Of a stretch of 64,000 nucleotides of DNA, positions 25,338 to 33,695 are shown piece after piece (position 1 is the first letter of the stretch; each line of letters opens with the position of its first letter). The notes beneath the pieces were generated by a model. The model did no database searches. It saw only the letters and a program-made list of their open reading frames with translations, and had not been told where the DNA came from. The position numbers and the translations under genes are program-made. The DNA comes from Halopseudomonas sabulinigri (GTDB taxonomy: Bacteria > Pseudomonadota > Gammaproteobacteria > Pseudomonadales > Pseudomonadaceae). The stretch lies in the NCBI RefSeq assembly GCF_900105255.1, contig NZ_LT629763.1, positions 3,606,001-3,670,000 of the forward strand, written 5' to 3'.

Positions 25338-26159
25338 TCAGGGCAGTCCGAGCGCCTGCGCGACAGCAGGATCAATATCGTCACGCAGCGCTACGCCCAG
25401 CTGCCGGTCAAGTAGTTCGGGCGGCACCAGGCCGTGCAGGCTGTGCGGTTGAACGTCCGTTGGCAGGCTGTCGGCATCGTCACCCAGGGCCATCACGGTC
25501 ACGCCCTGCTGATGCTGTACCAGGCTGAGGGCGAGGTCTTCGGTATCGACCTGCAGCAGACAGTGCTCGGCCAGCTGCGGCAGGCGGCTGAGCAAGGCGG
25601 CGCGCTGCTCGCAATCGAGTCGATCGATCCACGGGTAGTCGAGTGCCGCCTGCAGGGTCAACGGCTGGGGCAGTGGCCAACCGCGTGGTGCCAGCAGGTG
25701 ATATTGCTGATCTAGCAGGCTGACGAAGCGATAGCCGGCCGGCACACGGCGCGCACTGGTCAGCCAGAGCGCGGGTGGTGTTTGTGGTTGGCTGCGCACC
25801 TCCAATTGATGGTCTGGCAGGCTGCGGCTGAGCAGCTGTACCAGCCAGGCGCTATCGCGGCTGGCCAGTTCACGCTGAATGCCCAGCTGCAGTGGGCTGC
25901 GCCGGCGCTGCTTGAAGCGTGCCTCGACCTGTTCGGCATTACGCAACAGTTGGCGCACCTGCTGATGAAAGTCGCTGCCGGCTGGCGTCAGGGTCACGCC
26001 TTTGCGGCCGCGGTTGAACAACCGCAGGGAAAACTCCGCCTCCAGCTGCGCGATGGCATTGGAAATGGAGGGTTGTGCTACATGGCAGTGCTCGGCAGCC
26101 GCCGTGATGCTGCCGAGCTCCGCCGCCGCGCAGAAGTAGCGCAGACTGCGCAAATCCAT
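25338..26159 (-). CDS. LysR-family transcriptional regulator
   Basis: A 273-residue regulator. The N-terminal winged helix MDLRSLRYFCAAAELGSITAAA, followed by CHVAQPSISNAIAQLEAE and RLFNRGRKGVTLTPAG, is classic LysR. The effector domain from about residue 90 is short and ends LGVALRDDIDPAVAQALGLP. ATG 26159 has GAGG 7 bp upstream. It starts 2 bp after the stop of the secreted hydrolase gene on the same strand. Most LysR proteins are divergent from their target, so this co-directional order is unusual. Confidence 0.88.
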   Translation of the reverse strand: MDLRSLRYFCAAAELGSITAAAEHCHVAQPSISNAIAQLEAEFSLRLFNRGRKGVTLTPAGSDFHQQVRQLLRNAEQVEARFKQRRRSPLQLGIQRELASRDSAWLVQLLSRSLPDHQLEVRSQPQTPPALWLTSARRVPAGYRFVSLLDQQYHLLAPRGWPLPQPLTLQAALDYPWIDRLDCEQRAALLSRLPQLAEHCLLQVDTEDLALSLVQHQQGVTVMALGDDADSLPTDVQPHSLHGLVPPELLDRQLGVALRDDIDPAVAQALGLP

Positions 26160-26161
26160 GG

Positions 26162-27055
26162 TCAATCCTCGAATTGTGGAAAATGAGCCAGTTGCCGGGC
26201 GACCTGCTCGTCGTGGGCCGGCACGATCAACAGCTCGGGTTGCTGCTGGTGCAACTGGTGAATCTGCTGCAACACCCGGGCATTGGCCTCACGGTCGCTG
26301 TCGACATGGGCAATCCACTGCACAAACTGCGGCCGGGATCGGTTCTGCTCCACGCCGCGTAGCGTCCAGCTGGTATCGCCAATGAAGAACAGCCTGCGGC
26401 CGGAGTCGAGGTTGACGAACAGTCCCACCTGCCCGGCGGTGTGTCCGCTAAGGTCAACCACCACCAGGCGTTGATCGCCAAACAGATCGAGGCTGCGGGC
26501 AAAACCCGCATAGGGGGTGTCGCGCAATGACAGTGTTTGCCACTCGCGCGGGCCAGCCAAATGCTCTGGCAGAAACGCTGGGCGTTGGCCGTGCTCGCGG
26601 GCTTCCTGCAGGCCGCTTGGCAGCACCTTGACGGGCGTGTGCGGGAAGTCGGGCAGGCCGCCCAGATGATCCCAGTGTAGGTGGCTGGGCAGGATGAAGT
26701 CGATATCCTCGGCCTGGTAACCGGCCCGTTCCAGTTGATCCAACGCCGGGTCGAGCTGCTCGTAGGCCAGTAGCGTGCGATTGAGCCAGTTGTTGGCGGC
26801 AAAGGCGCTGTCGATCTCGCGGCCCAGTCCGCTATCGAAGAGAAAGCGCCCCTGTGGATGATCGACCAGCAGCGCTGTATGCACCAGTTTACGCTCGGTC
26901 CGCCAGCGCCCTCCGCTGACGGTGAAGGCTTCCGGTGAGCCAGCCGACTGCGCGGTGATCAGCAGGGCGATGCGCAAATGTTGCGGCCGCTCAGCCGCCT
27001 GGGCGGCGCTGCCGAATAGCAGCGCGAATAAGGTTAAAGCGATCAGGCGGGGCAT
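26162..27055 (-). CDS. Secreted metallo-beta-lactamase-fold hydrolase
   Basis: A 297-residue protein with signal peptide MPRLIALTLFALLFGSAAQA. Zinc ligands fit the lactonase-like MBL pattern: SHLHWDHLGG (HxHxDH), a His in LSGHTAGQVG, an Asp in FIGDTSW, and a His in VPAHDEQ. The relatives I can name include N-acyl-homoserine lactonases and similar periplasmic hydrolases; the substrate is unknown. I chose ATG 27055 with AAGGA upstream, since it starts at the signal peptide. It is followed within 2 bp by the LysR gene. Confidence 0.85.
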   Translation of the reverse strand: MPRLIALTLFALLFGSAAQAAERPQHLRIALLITAQSAGSPEAFTVSGGRWRTERKLVHTALLVDHPQGRFLFDSGLGREIDSAFAANNWLNRTLLAYEQLDPALDQLERAGYQAEDIDFILPSHLHWDHLGGLPDFPHTPVKVLPSGLQEAREHGQRPAFLPEHLAGPREWQTLSLRDTPYAGFARSLDLFGDQRLVVVDLSGHTAGQVGLFVNLDSGRRLFFIGDTSWTLRGVEQNRSRPQFVQWIAHVDSDREANARVLQQIHQLHQQQPELLIVPAHDEQVARQLAHFPQFED

Positions 27056-27138
27056 GGGTGGCTGTCCTTGTTGAGATGAAGTCATACTCTGGCAGCCGTT
27101 AAAGCATAGGTTAAATAGTGTTTTTTGAGCATTAGGCA

Positions 27139-27173
27139 ATAAAAATCCGAGGGAAGGCGTGCCTCTCCCTCGG
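27139..27173 (-). terminator. Intrinsic terminator of the pspA-like operon
   Basis: On the minus strand CCGAGGGA (27173-27166) pairs with TCCCTCGG (27154-27147) across an 11-nt loop and is followed by ATTTTTATT. It lies 28 bp beyond the pspA-like stop. Confidence 0.8.
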
Positions 27174-27200
27174 TTATCGTGCGGGCGGCGCAGGGGCGGC

Positions 27201-27899
27201 TTAGGCTGTTCCGTTCTGCTGGCTGCGTAACCTGGCCAGTACCTGATTCGCGTCGCTGGCGCCAGTGCTGATGCCGGCCCGTTGCAGTCTGCTGTCCAGG
27301 GCGCTGCCGTCGTCTTCCTGTTGCAGTTCGCGCAGGGCGCTGTCGACGTCGCTGAAGCGGTGCTGCTGTTGGCGAATACGCTGCAGTGAACTGGCCAGGT
27401 CGCCCAACTGGGCGTGCAGGCCCTGCTTATGGCCGCCGAGGTTGCGCAGCACCTGTTCGGCGTTGCGGTTGGCCCGGGCCAGCTGCCATTCCCGGCGGTA
27501 TTGTTGATGGCTTTGCGCGGCGTCGCGCAGGTGCTGGCGCAGACTGGTTTCCTGTCGGCGCAGATGCTCGGCCTGCTGGCGCTGCTGTTGCAGCTGGTTC
27601 TCGTGCGCGGCTATCCACTCGGCCAGCTCGTAAGCCAGCCCGGCTTCGCCTTTTTCCAGCGCTTGGCTGGCTTGTTCTTCGCGCTGCGCCAACGCCTCGC
27701 CGAGTTGCTGGTTGCTGCGCAGCAGTTCCTTGCCGCTGGCCATCAGACAGGCCAGCTCGCGCTTGGCACGCAGCATGGCTTGCTCGGTATCGCGTAGCTC
27801 CTGCTCCATGATCCGCAGGGCGTTGGCATCGACCAGGTGTTCCAGCGGCTCCTGTGCGCTGGCGCGAAATAAAGTGCCTACCTTTCTCCAGATCGTCAT
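27201..27899 (-). CDS. pspA: PspA/IM30 family protein
   Basis: A 232-residue, largely coiled-coil protein. It starts MTIWRKVGTLFRASAQEPLEHL, the amphipathic membrane-binding helix of the PspA/Vipp1 group, then ANALRIMEQELRDTEQAML and long heptad-rich helices to about residue 185. It is an ESCRT-III-like membrane-repair protein acting on the inner face of the cytoplasmic membrane. No pspB, pspC or pspF neighbours are present. A YiaAB protein precedes it by 5 bp and is co-transcribed. Confidence 0.88.
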   Translation of the reverse strand: MTIWRKVGTLFRASAQEPLEHLVDANALRIMEQELRDTEQAMLRAKRELACLMASGKELLRSNQQLGEALAQREEQASQALEKGEAGLAYELAEWIAAHENQLQQQRQQAEHLRRQETSLRQHLRDAAQSHQQYRREWQLARANRNAEQVLRNLGGHKQGLHAQLGDLASSLQRIRQQQHRFSDVDSALRELQQEDDGSALDSRLQRAGISTGASDANQVLARLRSQQNGTA

Positions 27900-27904
27900 G
27901 GCGA

Positions 27905-28174
27905 TTACTCCGTGTATTCTTTCAGCAGTTGTTGGGCGCGGGCGTCGGAAATGCGGTTGTAAATGCGTTTGCCTTCGTGCTCGTCGCGCAGCGTCTTCGA
28001 CAGGGTGATGGTGGTGCTGACCAGAAAGAGCGCGCAGACCGCCATATAGCCTTTCACCAATAGATCAGTAGGCGAGAAGATCACGCCGGCGCCGGTGGCC
28101 AGCAGTGCCACGGCAAAGGACACCTTGACGAAGAATATCCAGCCGCTGGAGTTGCTGTTGATCTCGTTTTCCAT
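27905..28174 (-). CDS. YiaA/YiaB-family two-helix membrane protein
   Basis: An 89-residue protein with two membrane helices: WIFFVKVSFAVALLATGAGV and GYMAVCALFLVSTTITLSKTL. A polar tail follows (RDEHEGKRIYNRISDARAQQ). This fits the YiaAB two-helix domain of unknown function. It is first in the operon with pspA and divergent from the HTH-MscS operon. A role as the membrane anchor or partner of PspA is inferred from adjacency. Confidence 0.78.
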   Translation of the reverse strand: MENEINSNSSGWIFFVKVSFAVALLATGAGVIFSPTDLLVKGYMAVCALFLVSTTITLSKTLRDEHEGKRIYNRISDARAQQLLKEYTE

Positions 28175-28219
28175 CGCTTGCTACCTCGCAGTGAATGAGT
28201 GCGGCTGGTTGGTCGCCGC

Positions 28220-28235
28220 TGGAAGGCAATCTGCA
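28220..28235 (+). promoter_or_regulatory. Candidate sigma-54 promoter before the HTH-mscS operon
   Basis: TGGAAGGCAATCTGCA keeps the GG-N10-GC core and nine of twelve positions of the -24/-12 consensus, 103 bp before the HTH start. A weak sigma-70 alternative, TTGCAT (28272) and TATTAC (28294) with 16 bp between, is also present. No enhancer-binding protein gene is nearby. Confidence 0.35.
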
Positions 28236-28337
28236 TTAACCGCTACCTGAAGGCGAGGTAAACCGCAAAAGTTGCATTCGCGGGCGCCGTGGGTATTACT
28301 AGGCAATACTTTTTCTCTCCGGAATGGGTTAACGAGC

Positions 28338-29105
28338 ATGGCGCAGACCACGGCAATCGTTGAGGTATTGAAGAAGTTGCTGAAGGAGCAGGGCGTAACT
28401 TACCTGCAGGTGGCGCAGGCGCTCGACCTGTCGGAGGCCAGCGTCAAGCGGCTGTTTGCCGAACGACAGTTCTCGCTGCAGCGGCTGGATCGGGTATGCG
28501 CGTTGTTGGGGGTGGAAATCAGCGATCTGGTCAGGCGGCTGGAGCAGGAGATGCGCATTGACGCTTTGGCCCCGGCGCAGGAGCAGGAACTGGTTTCCGA
28601 CAGCAAATTGCTGCTGGTGGCCATCTGCGCGCTGAATCGCTGGAGCCTGGCGCAGATGCTGGAGAACTACCGCCTTAGCGAGCCCGAAGCCATCAGCAAG
28701 CTGGCGCGCCTGGATCGCATGGGATTGATCGAGCTGCTGCCGGGCAACCGCATCAAGCCGCTGATCAGCCATGATTTCAATTGGCAGAAGAACGGGCCCA
28801 TCCAACGCTTTTTCGAGTCGCAGGTGCAAGCCGATTTCTTTCAGTGCCACTTCAATCGGCCGGGCGAGCTGCGGCTGTTTCTCAACGGCATGTTGTCGCC
28901 ACGCAGCAACGAAGCCATGCAGCAAAAGCTGCGGCGCCTGGCGCTGGAGTTCCGCCACAGTCATCAGGAGGACCTGGCCTTGCCGCTGGAGCAGCGTTAC
29001 GGCGTCAGCATGATATTGGCCATTCGCCCCTGGGAAGTGGCAGTATTCCAGCAGTACCGGCGTGACGACGCCGAAAAGTACTACCCAGGCCATGCCGGTG
29101 CATGA
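28338..29105 (+). CDS. XRE-type HTH regulator with C-terminal extension
   Basis: A 255-residue protein. Residues about 10-65 form an XRE helix-turn-helix (VTYLQVAQALDLSEASVKRLF, then SLQRLDRVCALLGVEISDL). The middle, LLVAICALNRWSLAQMLENYRLSEPEAISKLARLDRMGL, looks like a second helix-turn-helix. The C-terminal 120 residues contain FFQCHFNRPGELRLFLNGML and are of no known fold to me. It starts at ATG 28338 and lies 32 bp before mscS, so it likely regulates this operon. Confidence 0.8.
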   Translation: MAQTTAIVEVLKKLLKEQGVTYLQVAQALDLSEASVKRLFAERQFSLQRLDRVCALLGVEISDLVRRLEQEMRIDALAPAQEQELVSDSKLLLVAICALNRWSLAQMLENYRLSEPEAISKLARLDRMGLIELLPGNRIKPLISHDFNWQKNGPIQRFFESQVQADFFQCHFNRPGELRLFLNGMLSPRSNEAMQQKLRRLALEFRHSHQEDLALPLEQRYGVSMILAIRPWEVAVFQQYRRDDAEKYYPGHAGA

Positions 29106-29137
29106 GCTGAATACACTCTTGAAAGGATGGAGGCGCT

Positions 29138-30214
29138 GTGGCTTTTCTGCAGGATGTGATGGACGCCATTGGTCATGCCGTACCGCTGCTGGAAACTCTG
29201 CTCGTGGTGGCGCTGGTACTCTGGTGCGCAGACTATCTGCTGATCCGCCGACATGGTGGTCTGGGTAACGAGAAGCTGTTCTCTCGCCAATTGGTGATGC
29301 TGGGGTTGACCCTGGTAGGCGTGGTAGCCGTGGTACTGGCGCTGCCGGTCAACGAGGGGTCGCGCAACCAGATCATCGCCTTGCTGGGCTTGTTGATCTC
29401 CGGCGTGTTCGCCTTTTCTTCCAGCAACATTTTCGCCAACCTGGCGTCGGGGATTCTGCTGCGGATCACCAAACCCTTCGGCATCGGCGATTTTATCTCT
29501 GTCGGCAGCCATTTCGGTCGGGTGGCCGAGCGCGGTCTGTTTGATACCGAGATCCAGTCCGAGAGCGGCGAGCTGATCGCGCTGCCCAATACCTACCTCA
29601 CCACCAATCCGGTCTCCGCGCTGCGTAGCGACGGCGCGCTGGTGTCTGCCTCGTTGTCATTGGGTTATGACGTGCATCACGCGCAGGTCGAGCCGCTGCT
29701 GATCGAGGCAGCGCAGAGCAGCCAGCTGGAAGACGTTTTTGTGCAGATTCTCGAATTGGGCAACTTTGCCATCACTTACCGCGTCTCGGGGGTATTGCCG
29801 GAGGCCAAGGGGCTGATTACCGCGCGCTCCAATTTGCACAAGGCGATTCTCGATCAGTTGCACGGCGCGGGCATTGAAATCATGTCGGCGACCATCATGA
29901 ACCAGCGCCCGGTTGATGCTGGTTACAGCTTCATTCCCGCGCCGGCCCGCAGCCGTCCAGCGACGCCGCAGGCCGCGCCGGAAAAAATCGCTGAGAAAGT
30001 GCTGTTTGATAAAGCCGAGTTGGCGCAGCAGTTACAGCAGCGCAAGGCCGAGCTGGCGAAGAGCATGGAGGCGCTGGAGCAGCAGGCCAAGCAGGCGGAC
30101 GGTGACGAGAAGCAGCGCTTGAAGGACCGCATGGAGCAATTGCGTGAAGAGCGCAAACAGCTGGATAAGGCCGAAGAGGAACCGCTCAAGGTTGTCAGCG
30201 GCAAGGGCGAGTAG
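29138..30214 (+). CDS. MscS-family mechanosensitive channel with charged C-terminal tail
   Basis: A 358-residue channel. Three N-terminal helices end in the pore helix region LLISGVFAFSSSNIFANLASGILLRITKPFGIGDFI, followed by the beta domain (GRVAERGLFDTEIQSESGELIALPNT) and the alpha/beta domain. Residues about 285-358 are a highly charged, probably coiled-coil extension (DKAELAQQLQQRKAELAKSM and so on) that the E. coli MscS lacks. It should open on membrane tension during osmotic downshift. The start is GTG at 29138 with GGAGG before it. The half-MreB gene follows by 24 bp. Confidence 0.9.
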   Translation: MAFLQDVMDAIGHAVPLLETLLVVALVLWCADYLLIRRHGGLGNEKLFSRQLVMLGLTLVGVVAVVLALPVNEGSRNQIIALLGLLISGVFAFSSSNIFANLASGILLRITKPFGIGDFISVGSHFGRVAERGLFDTEIQSESGELIALPNTYLTTNPVSALRSDGALVSASLSLGYDVHHAQVEPLLIEAAQSSQLEDVFVQILELGNFAITYRVSGVLPEAKGLITARSNLHKAILDQLHGAGIEIMSATIMNQRPVDAGYSFIPAPARSRPATPQAAPEKIAEKVLFDKAELAQQLQQRKAELAKSMEALEQQAKQADGDEKQRLKDRMEQLREERKQLDKAEEEPLKVVSGKGE

Positions 30215-30238
30215 CCAAACCCCAGGAACAAAGTAACG

Positions 30239-30838
30239 ATGCTGAAAAGTCTGCAGCGCAAGCTGACGCCCACCTACTATGTACAACTCGGTAGCGACGA
30301 GATGCGCATTACCGATGTCAGCACCGCCCAGGTACTGACCGAGCGTACCGTGCTGGCCCTGGAGACTGACGCCAAGGGCGTCAAGCAGGTGCTGGCCGTG
30401 GGGCGCGAGGCCAGTGCGCTGCCCGCGGGGAACGGCCGCGAGGTGCTCAAGGTGTTTGATCATCCGCGCATGTTGGTGGCGGATTTCGCGCTGGCGGAAA
30501 AGTTTTTGCAGTTGATGCTGAAAAAAGCCGTGGGCAAGCGTTTCCTGCGCGCTTCACCCAATGTGATCATGCACCCGATGGAGAAGCTGGAGGGCGGGCT
30601 TACTGAGGTGGAGCACCGGGTGTTACGTGAGCTGGCGCTGGGCGCCGGCGCCCATAAGGTGTGCGTCTACACGGGCGCGCCCCTGGCGGCACAGCAACTG
30701 GATTTTGCCGCGCTTCATCAACGGGAGTTGGAGGCGCTGGCGGTGCCGTCTCGGCGGGGAGGATTGAGCGGCGGGGCGCTACTGCTGCTGTCTTTGCTGG
30801 CGGCGGGCTTGTTACTGTGGTCGCGCTCGCAAAGCTGA
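30239..30838 (+). CDS. MreB-like N-terminal half with C-terminal membrane anchor
   Basis: A 199-residue protein. VLAVGREA, then HPRMLVADFALAEKFLQLML and TEVEHRVLRELALGAGAHKV followed by TGAPLAAQQL, align in order with the first half of MreB (AVGxxA, the VIADF segment, VERRAIRESAxGAGAREV, EEPMAAAIG). The phosphate-1 loop DLGTANT of MreB is replaced by QLGSDEM. The second half (domain II) is missing, replaced by a linker (SRRGGLSGG) and one helix, ALLLLSLLAAGLLLW. It cannot form a normal ATP site alone. It lies in the mscS operon. Function is unknown. Confidence 0.78.
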   Translation: MLKSLQRKLTPTYYVQLGSDEMRITDVSTAQVLTERTVLALETDAKGVKQVLAVGREASALPAGNGREVLKVFDHPRMLVADFALAEKFLQLMLKKAVGKRFLRASPNVIMHPMEKLEGGLTEVEHRVLRELALGAGAHKVCVYTGAPLAAQQLDFAALHQRELEALAVPSRRGGLSGGALLLLSLLAAGLLLWSRSQS

Positions 30839-30868
30839 CCGGGCGCCGCAGAGCGACGCCCGTGAGCG

Positions 30869-31585
30869 TCAGAACTCGGCGTTGTGGTAGATGTTCTGCA
30901 CGTCGTCCAGCTCGTTGAGCATGTCGGTGAACTTCTCGAACATGGCCACGTCGTCACCGCTGATCTCGGTGGTGGTCTGCGGCAGGAACTGAATCAGGTC
31001 GACCTCAAAATCCATTTCACCAAGGGCATCGGTCAGCGCCTGTTTGGCCTTGAAGTATTCGGTGCTGGGGGTGAACACGGTGATCAGGCCGTCTTCGTTC
31101 TCGATGTCGGTGACATCCACGTCGGCCATCATCAGCGCTTCCAGCGTAGCCTCTTCGTCATCGCCCTTGAATGCCAGAATCGCGCAATGATCGAACATGT
31201 GGCTGACGCTGCCCTCGGTGCCGATCTTGCTCTTGGTCTTGGTGAAGCAGTTGCGCACGTCGGCAAAGGTGCGGTTGGGGTTGTCGGTCAGGCAGTCGAC
31301 AATCACCATGCAGTTGCCTGGGCCAAAGCCTTCGTAGCGCGCCTTGGAAAAGTCTTCGCCGCCGCCGCCCTTGGCCTTGTCGATGGCCTTGTCGATCACG
31401 TGGCTAGGCACCTGATCCTTCTTGGCGCGGTCGATCAGGCCGCGCAGGGCCAGGTTGCCGTCGGGGTCAAAGCCGCCGGATTTGGCGGTGACGTAAATTT
31501 CACGCGCGTATTTGCTGTAGACCTTGGTTTTGGCATCAGCCGTTTTGGCCATGGACTCTTTGCGGTTCTGATAGGCGCGACCCAT
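30869..31585 (-). CDS. YebC/PmpR-family protein (YeeN-like)
   Basis: A 238-residue protein starting [15 protein letters not shown], with the family blocks [50 protein letters not shown] and [13 protein letters not shown]. YebC proteins were described as transcription regulators and, more recently, as factors that relieve ribosome stalling at proline stretches. The length and N-terminus resemble the YeeN branch rather than the RuvC-linked YebC. ATG 31585 removes a non-homologous upstream extension. Confidence 0.93.
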   Translation of the reverse strand: MGRAYQNRKESMAKTADAKTKVYSKYAREIYVTAKSGGFDPDGNLALRGLIDRAKKDQVPSHVIDKAIDKAKGGGGEDFSKARYEGFGPGNCMVIVDCLTDNPNRTFADVRNCFTKTKSKIGTEGSVSHMFDHCAILAFKGDDEEATLEALMMADVDVTDIENEDGLITVFTPSTEYFKAKQALTDALGEMDFEVDLIQFLPQTTTEISGDDVAMFEKFTDMLNELDDVQNIYHNAEF

Positions 31586-31727
31586 GTTTTTATCCTGTCG
31601 ATTGGCGAAAAACAGCGATTCTAACCGCACTTGCCGCCGGATATCCACGTCTGGCGACGCGTGGCAAAAGAAAGCCGGCTGGCGGCCTCAGCTGGCATAA
31701 GATGGGATTTTACCGGGGGGCACAAGA

Positions 31728-32384
31728 ATGATTTCCAGATTGCCGCGCTGGGTTGAAGGCGGCGCCTTTGCCCTGGCCTTTGTGGCGGGCAACGTCAATG
31801 CGATTGGCCTGCTGGGTTTCAGCCATCAGGCGGTATCGCATCTGAGCGGGACTTCAACCCTGCTTGGGCTGGAGCTGGCCCGCCTGGACGCCGCGGCGGC
31901 GCTGCACCTGCTGCTGGTGCTGTTGAGCTTTGTGCTGGGCGCGGTATTCAGCGGCGTATTGATCGACAGCAGCGCGCTGCAATCGGGGCGGCGTTATGGC
32001 GTGGCGCTCTGGGTAGAGACCGGCTTGTTAGTGCTTGCCATGCTGGCGCTGCATTACAACAGCGTGGCGGGGCATTATCTGGCCTCCGCCGCCTGTGGTT
32101 TGCAAAATGCGATGGTCACCACCTACAGCGGCGCGATTATTCGGACTACCCATGTCACCGGGCTGTTTACCGATCTGGGGTTGATGCTGGGTGCACGGCT
32201 GCGTGGTCAGGCGCTCGATCGGCGCAAGCTGTTGCTGTTTCTGCTGTTGATTGGCGGCTTCATCAGTGGCGGCCTTGTGGGCGCGCTGGTGTATGCGCTG
32301 CTGCACTTCAAGGCGCTCCTGTTACCTGCGCTGCTCACTGCACTCCTGGCGGTGCTGTATCAGCGTTACCTGCGGCGCCGCTGA
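31728..32384 (+). CDS. DUF1275 (YoaK-like) membrane protein
   Basis: A 218-residue protein with six hydrophobic helices. The N-terminal AFALAFVAGNVNAIGLLGF and the internal CGLQNAMVTTYSGAIIRTTHVTG are DUF1275 signatures. The role is unknown; the fold is transporter-like. It ends one base before the end of the convergent histidine kinase gene. No partner gene suggests a substrate. Confidence 0.88.
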   Translation: MISRLPRWVEGGAFALAFVAGNVNAIGLLGFSHQAVSHLSGTSTLLGLELARLDAAAALHLLLVLLSFVLGAVFSGVLIDSSALQSGRRYGVALWVETGLLVLAMLALHYNSVAGHYLASAACGLQNAMVTTYSGAIIRTTHVTGLFTDLGLMLGARLRGQALDRRKLLLFLLLIGGFISGGLVGALVYALLHFKALLLPALLTALLAVLYQRYLRRR

Positions 32385-33695
32385 TCAGCCACGGCGCGCC
32401 GCGGCGTCGGCATGCGGTGGCTGCAACCAGAGCTCAGCCAACTGGCGGCGTTGCTTTCGCTGGTTGTTGTAGCGCCAGCCCAGCTTGGTGGTCAGTTGGG
32501 TGGTCAGCTGCTGCCCCAGGCCAAACCCCAGCTCCTCGCCCGCATTTTTCTCATCGCTTGGCAGGGTATTACTGATGCGTACGCAGTTGTGCAGTTGCAG
32601 AATTTTCACCTGACCTTCGCGGCTGTGCTGGAAGGCATTGCGGATCAGGTTGCCGAGCACGATACGCGCCGGCGCCTCAGCCAGCTTCATGCTGTAAGGG
32701 TCGGTTTTGACCTGCACGTCCACGTCCTTGCCGCGCAGCAAATAGCGCATCTGCTCTACCAGTTCGTGCATCAGCGTATCGAGCTGCACTGGCTGGGCCG
32801 GCAGGCTGTCCATATTGTCGCGGCTCAACCACAGCAGTGTTTCGGTCAGATGCAGCATGGACTGGCTGGCCCCATCGATGCGCTCAATGGCCTGCAGCTG
32901 ACGCAGGTCGACCTGCTGATCACTGCTCTCCTGTAGCCGGTTCAGCAGTTCTACGTTGTTGCGTACCACGCTGATCGGGGTGCGCAGTTCGTGGCTGGTG
33001 TGGCGCAGGAAACGATGCTCGCGCGCCAGGCCGTGCTGTGCAGAACTGAGGCTGCTGCGCACCCGTTCGGCAAAGTCATTCAGCTCCGGATAGTGAAAGT
33101 CCGGCGGGGGCTGGTTGAGGGTTTGCTCGTTCAGGCCGCGCGCCCAGTTGCCGAGGGCGCTTATGGGCCGCGATACCCGCCGCATCACCAGCCAGATCAG
33201 CAAACCCAGCGTCAGTGCACTGCCCAGACTGATCAGCAACAGGGTGTTCAGGCTGCCGCGGTGCTCGGTCAGCAGGCGTGGCTCTACGCCGGGTATCACC
33301 TGATGGCTGAGGAAACGATCGCCGGCAGGGCTGGTAAAGCGGATGGCGAAGTAAATCGCACTGGGTTTAGCCAGAAAGTTTGGTTGATCGAGCTCTTTAT
33401 AGAGCACGCCTTCGCGCTCCGGTGGGCTGGCGAAGGCCTGCTGAATGGCCTGCGGCTGTTCGCGCCACTGGCTGGTAACCGGATAGTCGTCGAACAGTTG
33501 CGCGGCGGTCGCCGGATCGGTCAGATAACTCTGCGCGACCTTTCCCATATTGCGGCCCATGGATGCATCCATGCCGTTGATAAAGTAGTTGATCGACAGC
33601 AGGGTGTAGCCCACCACCAGCAAGATACCGAGCGATAGAAACGCCAGCGCAACAAACCATCTAAGGCTGATCTGGCGCTTCTTTGGTGCTTTCAT
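32385..33695 (-). CDS. Sensor histidine kinase lacking a canonical G1 box
   Basis: A 436-residue kinase. Helices span about residues 14-32 and 149-170 around a periplasmic sensor region, then HAMP-like RRVSRPISALGNWARGLN. The phospho-acceptor H235 lies in HTSHELRTPISVVRNN, and the N box is LGNLIRNAFQHS. The usual DxGxG lid segment is replaced by VRISNTLPSDEKNAGEELGF, and GFGLGQQL stands for G2. I chose ATG 33695, overlapping the response-regulator remnant by 35 bp. The signal is unknown, and no intact regulator lies next to it. Confidence 0.88.
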   Translation of the reverse strand: MKAPKKRQISLRWFVALAFLSLGILLVVGYTLLSINYFINGMDASMGRNMGKVAQSYLTDPATAAQLFDDYPVTSQWREQPQAIQQAFASPPEREGVLYKELDQPNFLAKPSAIYFAIRFTSPAGDRFLSHQVIPGVEPRLLTEHRGSLNTLLLISLGSALTLGLLIWLVMRRVSRPISALGNWARGLNEQTLNQPPPDFHYPELNDFAERVRSSLSSAQHGLAREHRFLRHTSHELRTPISVVRNNVELLNRLQESSDQQVDLRQLQAIERIDGASQSMLHLTETLLWLSRDNMDSLPAQPVQLDTLMHELVEQMRYLLRGKDVDVQVKTDPYSMKLAEAPARIVLGNLIRNAFQHSREGQVKILQLHNCVRISNTLPSDEKNAGEELGFGLGQQLTTQLTTKLGWRYNNQRKQRRQLAELWLQPPHADAAARRG

